A stretch of DNA of 64,000 nucleotides from Geomonas oryzisoli (GTDB lineage Bacteria; Desulfobacterota; Desulfuromonadia; Geobacterales; Geobacteraceae): positions 558,001 through 622,000 of the forward strand of contig NZ_CP076723.1 in the NCBI RefSeq assembly GCF_018986915.1, given 5' to 3'. Below are positions 11,892 through 21,369 of the stretch, piece by piece. The stretch's first letter is position 1. Each line of letters begins with the position of its first letter. The notes below the pieces were generated by a model that ran no database searches, was not told the origin of the DNA, and saw only the letters and a list, made by a program, of their open reading frames with translations. The position numbers were made by a program, and so were the translations under genes.

Positions 11892-14155
11892 TCAGGTACA
11901 GCCAGTCCATACGGCGCAGCACCACCCTGACCGCGGGGATACTCTCCGCGGTGCTGACCCTGATGCCGCCCGCGATCTACTTCGTGATGGCCTTCTCGCA
12001 CATGACCGGGGTCATCGAGACGGAGGGGGAGATCAACGCCCGCGTGGTGGGGACGCTGATAGTCGCGAACCCGAAGATGTGGGAGTTCGAGGAGTTGCGC
12101 CTGAGGGAGCTACTGGCGCGCCGTTCCACGGAAACCGCTGAAAAGCGGGTGCTTTACAACCTCAAGGGGGTGGTGATCGCCGAGAGCTCGGACAAGTTGC
12201 TTTCGCCGCTTTTATCCCAGTCATTTCCGGTGTACGATGCCGGGCACCAGGTTGCCAGACTGGAGGTGTCGCGGTCCCTGGCACCGACCCTCATGGTGAC
12301 TGCGCTGCTCTTCTGTCTGGGGGCTCTCACCGCCGGCTTCACCTTCTTCCGGCTGCGCACCGTGCCCCTCAGAGCCATAGAGGAAGCCTATCGCACCCTC
12401 AAACAGAGCGAGGAGAAGTACCGCTCGGTCTACGAGTCGCTCAACGAGGGGCTGGCCCTGTACCGCACCGTGCCCGGGAGCGGGGGGGAGACCGACCTCG
12501 TGCTCGCCGACATCAACCCCGTCGCCGTATCGGTCTTCGGCTTCGGACGCGACGACATCGGCAAGAGCATCCTGCAGGTGCAGGGGGGGCTGTTCGCGCC
12601 GGTCCGGGAGGCGCTCCGGCGGGAGTCGGGCGAGGTGAGCCTGGAACTGGAGCAGGAAGGGGCGGGGCGGGTCTTCACGGTGAACGCGTTTCCCATGGGG
12701 GACGGGATGGTGGCGACCCTGTTTGAGGACGTCACCGAGAAGAAGCGCAGCGCCGAACAGCTGGAGAATCTCGCCTACTACGACAGCCTCACCGGCCTTT
12801 TGAACCGGCGCATGCTGCTGGACCGGATGGAGCACACCATCGGCATGGCCCAGCGCGAAGGGATCAAGATGGCCACCCTCTTCTTCGACCTGAACGGGTT
12901 CAAGCCGATCAACGACACGCTGGGGCATGAGGCGGGGGACCAGATCCTGATCGAGGTGGCCCGGCGCTTGAAAAACGGGGTGCGCAAGAAGGACACCCTG
13001 GCGCGGCTGGGGGGGGACGAGTTCGTGGTGGTGGCGACCCTGGATACGGAGGAAAACGCTAGTTGCATCGCGCAGAACCTGCTCAGGAAGCTCACTCCGG
13101 TGTACGAGGTGGGCGGCAGGGAGGTCTACGTGGGAGCGAGCATTGGCATCTCGATCTATCCCGACGACGGCATCTCCCCCGAGACGCTGCTCAAGAACGC
13201 GGACATTGCCATGTACAACGCCAAGAAACCGGGCGTGGACTTCTGTTTCTACAGCGCGCAGATGAACCAGAAGCTCCTCGAGCGGACACGGCTCGAGTTC
13301 GAGCTCTGGATGGCGCTGGAGCGGGAGGAGTTCTTCCTTGAGTACCAGCCCATCGTGGACGCCCGCACCGGCAGGATCGCCGCGGTGGAGGCGCTGGTAC
13401 GCTGGATGAGTCCGGAAAAGGGGCGGGTGATGCCGGACTCCTTCATCCCGCTCGCCGAGGCTACCGGCATCATCGTGCCGCTGGGAGAATGGGTGCTGAA
13501 GACGGCCTGCACGAAGCTGCAGCAGTGGCTCGACGCGGGGTGTCTGCCGCTCAGGATGTCCGTCAACATCTCGGGGTGTCAGTTCATGCGCAGTGAACTG
13601 TGCCGTCTCGTCGAGGAGGCGGCGGACCAAAGCGGCGTGGATCTCGCCCTCCTCGAACTGGAACTCACCGAGACCTGCCTCATCAAGGACGTGGAGGAGA
13701 CTGCCACCAAACTGTGGCACCTGAAGGGGCTCAACGTCTCCATCGGCATCGACGATTTCGGCACGGGCTATTCGTCGCTGCAGTATCTGAAGAACTTCCC
13801 CATCGACCACCTGAAGATCGACCGCGCCTTCATCAAGAACGTCTGTGAGCTTCCCGACGAACGCGCCATCGTGGATGCCATCATCGGCATCGCCAAGGCG
13901 ATGGAGCTGCACGTGATCGCCGAGGGGGTGGAAACCCTGGAACAGGCGGAATACCTGGGACATCGTGGCTGCGACGAACTGCAGGGGTACTACTACCACC
14001 GCCCGCTCTCAGAGGAGCGCCTGCTCGAGGTGCTTCGGGAGGAGCGGGAGCGGCTGGCGCCGCCGGCAGGGGGCGCGGGAACAGGCGGGGAAGGAGATTC
14101 AAAAGCGGGCGATGCGGGGGGCGCAGGGGCGCCCGTGACGGCACAGCCGGTCTGA
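11888..14155 (+). CDS. Membrane PAS-GGDEF-EAL cyclic-di-GMP protein
   Basis: 755 residues. TM helices near 15-37 and 137-158 bracket a small periplasmic domain. A PAS segment (about 175-295) follows, then GGDEF (about 300-460) and EAL (about 475-725). RLGGDEF is intact with an RKKD inhibitory site five residues before it. The EAL motif (AAVEALVRW), IDDFGTGYSS, KIDRAF and AEGVET are intact, so both cyclase and phosphodiesterase activity are possible. The C-terminal tail is Gly/Ala-rich. The gene overlaps that of the upstream binding protein, suggesting periplasmic ligand control of c-di-GMP turnover. Confidence 0.92.
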   Translation: MIRYSQSIRRSTTLTAGILSAVLTLMPPAIYFVMAFSHMTGVIETEGEINARVVGTLIVANPKMWEFEELRLRELLARRSTETAEKRVLYNLKGVVIAESSDKLLSPLLSQSFPVYDAGHQVARLEVSRSLAPTLMVTALLFCLGALTAGFTFFRLRTVPLRAIEEAYRTLKQSEEKYRSVYESLNEGLALYRTVPGSGGETDLVLADINPVAVSVFGFGRDDIGKSILQVQGGLFAPVREALRRESGEVSLELEQEGAGRVFTVNAFPMGDGMVATLFEDVTEKKRSAEQLENLAYYDSLTGLLNRRMLLDRMEHTIGMAQREGIKMATLFFDLNGFKPINDTLGHEAGDQILIEVARRLKNGVRKKDTLARLGGDEFVVVATLDTEENASCIAQNLLRKLTPVYEVGGREVYVGASIGISIYPDDGISPETLLKNADIAMYNAKKPGVDFCFYSAQMNQKLLERTRLEFELWMALEREEFFLEYQPIVDARTGRIAAVEALVRWMSPEKGRVMPDSFIPLAEATGIIVPLGEWVLKTACTKLQQWLDAGCLPLRMSVNISGCQFMRSELCRLVEEAADQSGVDLALLELELTETCLIKDVEETATKLWHLKGLNVSIGIDDFGTGYSSLQYLKNFPIDHLKIDRAFIKNVCELPDERAIVDAIIGIAKAMELHVIAEGVETLEQAEYLGHRGCDELQGYYYHRPLSEERLLEVLREERERLAPPAGGAGTGGEGDSKAGDAGGAGAPVTAQPV

Positions 14156-14179
14156 ACGGCCGGTGTGGAAACGGAAAAA

Positions 14180-14208
14180 GGGGGCTCGTTCGAGCCCCCT
14201 TTTTTTTT
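14180..14208. terminator. Bidirectional terminator
   Basis: GGGGGCTCG pairs with CGAGCCCCC across TT (14180-14199) and is followed by nine T residues on the plus strand. AAAAA precedes it, so it can also end minus-strand transcripts of the thiamin operon. The stop codon of the 47-codon frame lies in the T-run. Confidence 0.9.
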
Positions 14209-14350
14209 AACTGCAGCCGCACCCTTTGGAGTTGTCTCCGCTCAGGGGGAGTTTCTTGCCACACTTCTGGCACCGCCAGAAGAGGCCACCTCAACCCGGC
14301 ATCAGGATCATGAGCCCCTGGCAGTCGGGGCAGCTTTTCTCGTTGGTCAT
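14207..14350 (-). CDS. Candidate small zinc-ribbon selenoprotein (in-frame UGA)
   Basis: AAAGGAGG lies 6 bases before ATG 14350. The frame reads MTNEKSCPDCQGLMILMPG, then TGA at 14291-14293, then GGLFWRCQKCGKK and on to GCGCS before TAA at 14207-14209. It is 47 residues if codon 20 is selenocysteine. CPDC and CQKC on either side of the UGA make one complete zinc ribbon, so the downstream part is clearly coding. From the 9th base after UGA, CUUCUGGC pairs perfectly with GCCAGAAG around a GGU loop. This puts the loop 16 bases from UGA with G first, as known for bacterial SECIS elements. It is the last gene of the thiamin operon, 31 bases after the FAH gene. The alternative is a nonsense-mutated gene. 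Confidence 0.55.
14264..14282 (-). promoter_or_regulatory. SECIS-like hairpin immediately after the in-frame UGA
   Basis: On the minus strand CTTCTGGC, GGT, GCCAGAAG forms an uninterrupted 8-bp stem with a 3-base loop. A lower GCC/GGC stem is possible beyond an internal loop with an unpaired U. The distance of 16 bases from UGA to the loop and the loop sequence GGU fit the bacterial SECIS pattern known from fdhF. Function is inferred. Confidence 0.5.
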
Positions 14351-14381
14351 ATGCAAACCTCCTTTGTTGGGTGAAGCCTCT

Positions 14382-15038
14382 TTACCTTACCGAAACGGCG
14401 ATGCTCCCCACCCCGGCGATCTCGGCGACCACCCGGTCGCCGCTCTTGATCGGGCCGACGCCCGCGGGCGTGCCGGTCAGTACCAGGTCCCCCGGCTCCA
14501 GCGTGAAGATGGAGGAGAGGTAGCTCAACAGCTCGGGGATGCGGTGGATCATGAGATCGGTGCCGCCGTCCTGGCGCTTCTCGCCGTTCACGGCGAGGGT
14601 GATGCGCAACTGGTGCGGGTCGGCCACCTGCGCGGCGGGAACGAACGGGGACAGCGGGCAGGCGGTGTCGAACCCCTTGGCGATGTCCCAGGGGAGCCCC
14701 TTCTTTTTCAGTTCCGCCTGCACGTCACGCAGGGTCAGGTCGATGGCGACGGCGTACCCCGCCACGTGGGAGAGCGCCCGCTCGGGGGGGATGTTGCTCC
14801 CCGTGCTGCCGATCATAAGCGCCAGTTCCGCCTCGTGGTGGCAGTCGCTGGAATAGGAGGGGATCACGATCTCCTCCCCCGCGCCGATCACGCTGGAGGC
14901 GGGCTTGGTGAAGATCACCGGACGCTCCGGGGTCTCGTTGCCCAGCTCCTTGATGTGGTCCGCGTAGTTGCGCCCGATGCAGAGGATCTTGCCGATCCGT
15001 ACCGGCTCCGCGGAGCCGATCAGTTGTGCCGTCTTCAT
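14382..15038 (-). CDS. Fumarylacetoacetate hydrolase-family protein
   Basis: 218-residue single-domain FAH-fold enzyme acting on C-C or C-O bonds of acylpyruvate-like compounds. Seen motifs are ILCIGRNYADHIKELG, the metal-binding HHEAELALMIG, and the C-terminal LEPGDLVLTGTPAGVGP. The ATG at 15038 is preceded by GAGGAG. It follows the radical SAM gene by 11 bases in the same operon. The substrate is unknown; acylpyruvate hydrolase or oxaloacetate tautomerase are the usual possibilities for single-domain members. Confidence 0.85.
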   Translation of the reverse strand: MKTAQLIGSAEPVRIGKILCIGRNYADHIKELGNETPERPVIFTKPASSVIGAGEEIVIPSYSSDCHHEAELALMIGSTGSNIPPERALSHVAGYAVAIDLTLRDVQAELKKKGLPWDIAKGFDTACPLSPFVPAAQVADPHQLRITLAVNGEKRQDGGTDLMIHRIPELLSYLSSIFTLEPGDLVLTGTPAGVGPIKSGDRVVAEIAGVGSIAVSVR

Positions 15039-15049
15039 GGTTCTCCTCT

Positions 15050-16003
15050 TCAGGCCGCCCTGACCTCGCTGTTCAGCCGGCATCCCTGCCAGCTGCCGCG
15101 CCTTCTCAGCTCGTTGATCACGGCGTACCACATCTGGTTGTTCTTCAGGTTCCAGTTCGGCGCGACCCGGATGGCAAGGGGCGCCGAGCCGTACAGCCGC
15201 TGCACGGTGACCCGCGCCGGGAGCTCCTCAAGGAAGTCGCAGACGGTCGCCACGTACTCGTCGATGCCGATCGGCTGCCAGCTCCCGTCCCGGTACATCT
15301 CGGCGAGCCTCGTGTTCTCGACCGCGTGCAGCTGGTGCAGCTTCACCGAGTTGACCGGGAGACCGGCGATGAGGCGGGCGGTCTTCAGGAAGCCGCTCCT
15401 GGTTTCGCCGGGGAAGCCGTAGATCAGATGGGTGCAGATCTCGAGGCCGCGTCCGGAGAGCCGCTCGACCGCGTCGAGGTACTCGGCCAGGGTGTGGCCG
15501 CGGTTGATCCGGGAGAGGATGGCGTCGTCCATGGACTGCAGGCCGAGCTCCACGCAGACGTAGTGCTCGCGGGCCAGGTCGGTCAGCAGTTCGACTGCGG
15601 CCGGGCTCAGCGAATCGGGGCGGGTCCCCACCGAGATGCCCAGGACGTCCGGGTGGGCCAGGGCGCGCCGGTACAGGTCCGCCAGCTTGTCCGCCGGGCC
15701 GTAGGTGTTGGTGTACTTCTGGAAGTAGACGATGAACTTCTCGCTCCCCAGCCGCTCGCGGTGGTAGGCCATCCCCGCCGCCATCTGCTCCTCGACCGGG
15801 ATCAGGGCCTGGGTCTCCTTGGGAGAGAAGGAACTGTTGTCGCAGTAGATGCATCCGCCGGTGCCGCGGCTGCCGTCGCGGTTGGGGCAGGTGAAGCCGC
15901 CGTCCACGTTCACCTTGCTGACGCGGCAGCCGAAGCGGCGCCTTACGTACGAGCCGTAGGAATTGATGCGGAGTTCGCTATGGATCGGTTCGCCGAGTGT
16001 CAT
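15050..16003 (-). CDS. Radical SAM protein of the YhcC/TIGR01212 type
   Basis: 317 residues. The N-terminal cluster motif CPNRDGSRGTGGCIYC supplies the three Cys of a radical SAM [4Fe-4S] cluster with the long spacing of the TIGR01212 family (YhcC in E. coli). Other family segments are YFQKYTNTYGP, GTRPDSL, ELGLQSMDD and HLIYGFPGET. The reaction is not established for the family. The start ATG is immediately next to the thiE stop, so the genes are co-transcribed. No thiC or thiH is nearby. Confidence 0.85.
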   Translation of the reverse strand: MTLGEPIHSELRINSYGSYVRRRFGCRVSKVNVDGGFTCPNRDGSRGTGGCIYCDNSSFSPKETQALIPVEEQMAAGMAYHRERLGSEKFIVYFQKYTNTYGPADKLADLYRRALAHPDVLGISVGTRPDSLSPAAVELLTDLAREHYVCVELGLQSMDDAILSRINRGHTLAEYLDAVERLSGRGLEICTHLIYGFPGETRSGFLKTARLIAGLPVNSVKLHQLHAVENTRLAEMYRDGSWQPIGIDEYVATVCDFLEELPARVTVQRLYGSAPLAIRVAPNWNLKNNQMWYAVINELRRRGSWQGCRLNSEVRAA

Positions 16004-16666
16004 CTAGACGTGGTGCTCCTCGATTGGGGGAAGCAGGGCCAGAAGCCTCTTGGCAGCGTCGCGCGGGTCGGGCGCGGAGAGGATGGCGGAGATGAGGGCG
16101 ATGCCGCGCGCCTCTCCGGCGATGACTTCGGCGCAGTTGTCCAGGTTCACCCCACCCAGGGCGAACACCGGGATCTGCAGCAGCTGCGCCACACTGTTCA
16201 GTTTCTCGACCCCCACCGGACCGCCGTACTCGGCCTTGCTGGGGGTGTAGTAGACCGGGCCGAAGGTGATGAAGTCGGCCCCCATTTCCTGGGCCGTGAC
16301 CGCCTGGGTCTGGTTATGGCAGGAAACGCCGATCAGCTTGCGCTCGCCCAGAAGCCTCCTCACCTTGTACAGCGGCAGGCTGGAGCTGCCGATATGCACG
16401 CCGTCGGCATCGACCGCGAGCGCCACGTCCACCCGGTCGTTCACGAAGAGCTTTGCGCCGTAGCGGGAGGTGAGGCGGCGCAGTTCCTGGGCCGTCTCGT
16501 AGAGGTCCTTTGTGCTGGCGGCCCCCTTGTCCCTGAGTTGCACGGCGCGCACGCCCCCCCTCAGGGCCTCCTCGACCACGAACTCCAGGTTGCGCCCGAG
16601 GGTCTCGCCGCGCCCGGTGATCAGGTAGAGGTTGAAGTCAATCCAGGGGGAATCGAGGCCTTTCAC
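16004..16666 (-). CDS. thiE: Thiamin phosphate synthase
   Basis: 220-residue TIM-barrel enzyme joining HMP-PP and thiazole phosphate to thiamin phosphate. Motifs seen are [43 protein letters not shown] and [10 protein letters not shown]. The start is a GTG whose last bases overlap the thiG stop (GTGA, 16663-16666), implying coupled translation. The sequence upstream in the same frame is a thiG shadow and is left out. Confidence 0.92.
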   Translation of the reverse strand: MKGLDSPWIDFNLYLITGRGETLGRNLEFVVEEALRGGVRAVQLRDKGAASTKDLYETAQELRRLTSRYGAKLFVNDRVDVALAVDADGVHIGSSSLPLYKVRRLLGERKLIGVSCHNQTQAVTAQEMGADFITFGPVYYTPSKAEYGGPVGVEKLNSVAQLLQIPVFALGGVNLDNCAEVIAGEARGIALISAILSAPDPRDAAKRLLALLPPIEEHHV

Positions 16667-17445
16667 GCGATCAGCCCCGCCAGCGGAGAGGATGCGGTGG
16701 CGTAGAGTTTCCTCGGGATGCGTCCCGCGCGGTAGGCGAGCCTGCCGGCGCGGACCGCGAGATTCATCGCCTCGGCCATGGCGACCGGGTCCTGGGCCCC
16801 GGCGATGGCGGTGTTCATGAGCACGCCGTCGCAGCCAAGCTCCATGGCGATGGCCGCGTCGGAGGCGGTGCCTACGCCGGCATCCACGATGACCGGGACC
16901 TTGACCGTCTCCAGGATGATCTGGATGTTGTACGGGTTGCGGATGCCCAGGCCGGAACCGATCGGCGCCCCCAGCGGCATCACCGCGGCGCACCCCATGT
17001 CCTCCAGCTTCTTGCAGATGATCGGGTCGTCGCTGGTGTAGGGGAGCACGGTGAACCCTTCGGCGATGAGGACCTTGGCGGCTTTGAGCAGTTCCTCGTT
17101 GTTGGGAAAGAGCGTCTTCTCGTCGCCGAGCACCTCGAGTTTCACGAAGTCGGAAAGCCCCGCCTCACGCGCGAGCCGGCAGGTGCGGATGGCATCCTCG
17201 GCGGTGTAGCAGCCGGCGGTGTTGGGAAGCAGGGTGTATTTCTTCAGGTCGATGTGGTCCAGCAGGGATTCCTTGCTCCGGTCCGAGATGTTCACCCTTC
17301 TCACCGCAACGGTGATGATCTGGGCGCCGGAGACCTCGATGGCGCGCACCATCTGCTGGAAATCGGCGTATTTGCCGGTTCCCACCATGAGGCGGGAGTC
17401 GAATTCGCGTCCTGCGATGATGAGCTTGTCGTTTGTTACGGGCAT
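16663..17445 (-). CDS. thiG: Thiazole synthase
   Basis: 260 residues. Condenses deoxyxylulose 5-phosphate, dehydroglycine or iminoglycine and ThiS thiocarboxylate sulfur into the thiazole of thiamin. Typical segments are [24 protein letters not shown], the Schiff-base lysine in FVKLEVLGD, and the phosphate-binding [18 protein letters not shown]. The ATG at 17445 is favoured over GTG 17448 because GGAG is 7 bases away. It is encoded between thiS and thiE. Confidence 0.95.
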   Translation of the reverse strand: MPVTNDKLIIAGREFDSRLMVGTGKYADFQQMVRAIEVSGAQIITVAVRRVNISDRSKESLLDHIDLKKYTLLPNTAGCYTAEDAIRTCRLAREAGLSDFVKLEVLGDEKTLFPNNEELLKAAKVLIAEGFTVLPYTSDDPIICKKLEDMGCAAVMPLGAPIGSGLGIRNPYNIQIILETVKVPVIVDAGVGTASDAAIAMELGCDGVLMNTAIAGAQDPVAMAEAMNLAVRAGRLAYRAGRIPRKLYATASSPLAGLIA

Positions 17446-17550
17446 CACTGTTCTCCAATCGGTAGCGTCTTGTCAGAATAGGTCGGTTCGATCCGGCTGC
17501 CGCGGGGCGGCCAGGTGAGCGGGGGGCGGGCTTTGTCCGCTGCGGGGGTG

Positions 17551-17760
17551 CTAGCCGCGGCCGGCGCCCCCTCCCACGAAATGGACGATCTCCAGGGCAT
17601 CCCCATCCTTCAGCAGGGTGGTCTCGTACTGCGCCTTGGGAAGGATGTCCATGTTCAGCTCGACCGCGACACGGCGCGGGTCGATGCCGAGGGAGACCAG
17701 GTACTGCTGAACCGTGAGGGGGTCGATCGATACGGCTTCGCCGTTGGTGGTGATGTTCAC
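17551..17760 (-). CDS. thiS: Sulfur carrier protein ThiS with an extended C-terminus
   Basis: 69-residue ubiquitin-like sulfur carrier for thiazole formation. It starts at GTG 17758-17760 with CGGAG upstream and reads NITTNGEAVSIDP. The fold-typical middle (LGIDPRRVAVELN) leads to IVHFVGGG. ThiS normally ends at GlyGly, which is adenylated and thiolated. Here four further residues, AGRG, follow before TAG, so a protease would have to expose the GlyGly, or the terminal RG is used. The gene is first in the operon, 105 bases before thiG. Confidence 0.85.
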   Translation of the reverse strand: MNITTNGEAVSIDPLTVQQYLVSLGIDPRRVAVELNMDILPKAQYETTLLKDGDALEIVHFVGGGAGRG

Positions 17761-17838
17761 TGCGGCTCCGGTACTGCGTGACGTTGGGGCTGGCCAGACG
17801 GGCTGCGGCACGGCGCGAGCCGGGCGTGACCCGACCGT

Positions 17839-17867
17839 AAACTAACAATACGGCCCCACGCTGTCAA
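17839..17867 (-). promoter_or_regulatory. Sigma-70-type promoter for the thiamin operon
   Basis: Minus strand TTGACA (17862-17867), 17-base spacer, TAGTTT (17839-17844). The leader of about 70 bases to thiS contains a CGGGTCACGCCCG mini-hairpin. I do not see the conserved TPP-riboswitch CUGAGA core. Confidence 0.5.
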
Positions 17868-17948
17868 TCGTTTTCTTCCGCGCAGTTGCGCCCGGTAGGG
17901 GCCGCCGGGAGGGGGCGGGGCGGCGGGAAACGCCGTCGCGTATACGGC

Positions 17949-19577
<1,629 letters not shown>

Positions 19578-19900
19578 GGCTCTCCGCCGATTCGCCGGCG
19601 CCGATGCCCGGGCGCCAGCCTTCAAGTTCGCTGCGCGCGAACGTGTTGTCGCTTGACTTTTCTAGAACATAATTCTATATTTTGCGTGTATGACACTATC
19701 CGGCGCCGCATCGTGCCGACTTTACCCGTAGAAGCTGTTTTACCGCCCGCTCCATGAGAGGGGGATGGCAGGGGTACAGGTAGGGCGAGTTTAAACACAT
19801 TAAAAGCGTTTATCAAGCGATTTATTTTCTTGACACGGCTTGTCAAATGGCCTAGTTAATATTGTTTGAAATTTTTTTCTGATATTTATAGGTGCAGCCA
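19578..19900. other. Divergent intergenic region, heme kinase / IclR gene
   Basis: No gene is seen. It is AT-rich near 19800-19890 and contains the promoter and dyad of the IclR gene (19830-19858). A weakly conserved G-rich stretch near 19750-19780 (GAGAGGGGGATGGCAGGGG) resembles part of the intergenic hairpin repeat at 3855-3960. Confidence 0.5.
19830..19858 (+). promoter_or_regulatory. Promoter with embedded operator-like dyad for the IclR gene
   Basis: TTGACA (19830-19835), a 17-base spacer and TAGTTA (19853-19858). The -35 box is the left arm of the perfect dyad TTGACA-N5-TGTCAA (19830-19846). A repressor bound there would block the promoter, so autoregulation by the IclR protein is a reasonable inference. 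Confidence 0.5.
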
Positions 19901-20683
19901 ATGGCGAAAAAAGAGAAATCTGAGTACATCATTCAGGCCGTCTCCCACGCACTCGACCTCCTGGAACAGTTCCACGACGAGGTGGACGAACTGGGCGTTA
20001 CCGAGCTGAGCAAGAGGCTGAAGCTTCACAAGAACAACGTTTTCCGTCTTCTGGCTACCCTGGAGTCGCGGAACTACATAGAGCAGAACAAGGTAACTGA
20101 AAACTACCGGCTGGGGCTCAAGACCCTGGAGCTGGGGCAGACCTTCATCAAGCAGATGGGTCTTTTGCGCCAGTCCCGCCCGGTGCTCGAGGCGCTGGTC
20201 AAGGAGTGCAACGAGACCACCTACGTTGCCATCCTCAAGGAGTTCCACATCGTCTACCTCGACGTGGTGGAGACCGACCTTACCGTCAGGGTGGTACCGC
20301 GCGTCGGCGCCCGCCTCCCGGCCTACTGCACCGCCGCCGGCAAGGTTCAGATCGCCTACATGACCGACGAGGAGCTGGAGAACTACCTCCCCACCAAGGA
20401 AATGAAGCGCTACACCCCGAAGACGGTCACCGACCGCGAGGAGCTCAAGAAGCACCTCAAGGTGATCGCCGAGCAGGGCTACGCCATCGACGACGAGGAG
20501 ATGGATGTCGGCGTCAAGTGCGTGGGCGCCCCGATCCGCGACTACACCCGTCGCATCATCGGCGCGGTGAGCATCTCGGGCCCCTCGATGCGCTTCACCG
20601 ACGAGCGGCTGGAGAAGGAACTGATCCCGCTGGTGATCCGCTCCGGCGAGGAGATCTCCCAGAAGCTTGGCTACCACAAATAG
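19901..20683 (+). CDS. IclR-family transcriptional regulator
   Basis: 260 residues. An N-terminal winged helix-turn-helix (about 10-75, ELSKRLKLHKNNVFRLLATLE) is followed by the IclR effector domain (about 85-258) with TTYVAILKEFHIVYLD, PAYCTAAGKVQIAYM and GAPIRDYTRRIIGAVSISGP. ATG 19901 is preferred over GTG 19892 because AGGTG lies 7 bases upstream. No catabolic operon adjoins it, so the regulated pathway is unknown. A strong bidirectional terminator follows. Confidence 0.9.
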   Translation: MAKKEKSEYIIQAVSHALDLLEQFHDEVDELGVTELSKRLKLHKNNVFRLLATLESRNYIEQNKVTENYRLGLKTLELGQTFIKQMGLLRQSRPVLEALVKECNETTYVAILKEFHIVYLDVVETDLTVRVVPRVGARLPAYCTAAGKVQIAYMTDEELENYLPTKEMKRYTPKTVTDREELKKHLKVIAEQGYAIDDEEMDVGVKCVGAPIRDYTRRIIGAVSISGPSMRFTDERLEKELIPLVIRSGEEISQKLGYHK

Positions 20684-20692
20684 TAATGAAAA

Positions 20693-20720
20693 GGCCCCCG
20701 CCGCAAGCGGGGGCCTTTTT
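20693..20720. terminator. Bidirectional terminator between the IclR gene and coaE
   Basis: GGCCCCCGC pairs with GCGGGGGCC across CGCAA, followed by TTTTT on plus. AAAA precedes it, giving a short T-run on minus. Confidence 0.85.
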
Positions 20721-20746
20721 CGTTGTACCTTGTCTCCCGTCCCGGC

Positions 20747-21355
20747 TCATTCCCGCTGCCGGTCCGCTATCTCCTCGCGCCACAGCCTCAGTACCTGCGC
20801 CTCCAGTTCCTCCCTGCTGCCGCGGTTGTCGATGACGATCTGCCCCAGCTTCCTCTTTTCTTCCATGGGCATCTGCGACGCTATCCGCGAGAGCGCCGCC
20901 TCCCGCGAGAGGCCGTCGCGCGCCATCAGGCGTGCCAGCTGGGTCTCCTGGTCCAGGTAGACCACCCAGACCTCGTGGACCCGGGACACGATCCCCGCCT
21001 CGAAGAGAAGCGGAGCCACGTAGAAGGCGGTACCGGTGCCGGCGTCCCTGAGGCGCTGCAGCTTTTCCTCCGCCCTTTTCCTGATGGCGGGGTGGGTGAT
21101 CCCCTCCAGCGTGCGCCGTGCCGACGCGTCCGCGAATACGATCTCCCCCAGGGCTGCGCGGTTCAGGGTGCCGTCGGGGTTGAGCACCTTGGCTCCGAAG
21201 GCCGCCACGATCTGCGCCAGGGCCTCCTCGCCCGGCTGCACCACCTCCCGCGCCAGCTGGTCGGCGTCGATCACCGCCGCCCCCAGTTTCTCGAAGAGGT
21301 GCGCCGCGCTGGTCTTGCCCGATGCGATCCCCCCGGTGAGTCCTATGATGCGCAT
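20747..21355 (-). CDS. coaE: Dephospho-CoA kinase
   Basis: 202-residue P-loop kinase that phosphorylates the 3'-hydroxyl of dephospho-CoA, the last step of CoA synthesis. Walker A is GLTGGIASGKTS (residues 5-16). The substrate segments DADQLARE, ITHPAIR, VAPLLFEAG and VVYLDQETQLARLMARDGLS are present. Length and motifs are normal. It starts 14 bases after the upstream FapA-family gene, so the two are probably co-transcribed. Confidence 0.95.
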   Translation of the reverse strand: MRIIGLTGGIASGKTSAAHLFEKLGAAVIDADQLAREVVQPGEEALAQIVAAFGAKVLNPDGTLNRAALGEIVFADASARRTLEGITHPAIRKRAEEKLQRLRDAGTGTAFYVAPLLFEAGIVSRVHEVWVVYLDQETQLARLMARDGLSREAALSRIASQMPMEEKRKLGQIVIDNRGSREELEAQVLRLWREEIADRQRE

Positions 21356-21369
21356 GCCGCTCCCTTGTT

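Noticed and set aside
17761-17880. TPP riboswitch upstream of thiS
   Set aside because: The leader is only about 70 bases and lacks the conserved CUGAGA and the second pyrophosphate-binding arm. A riboswitch cannot be supported.
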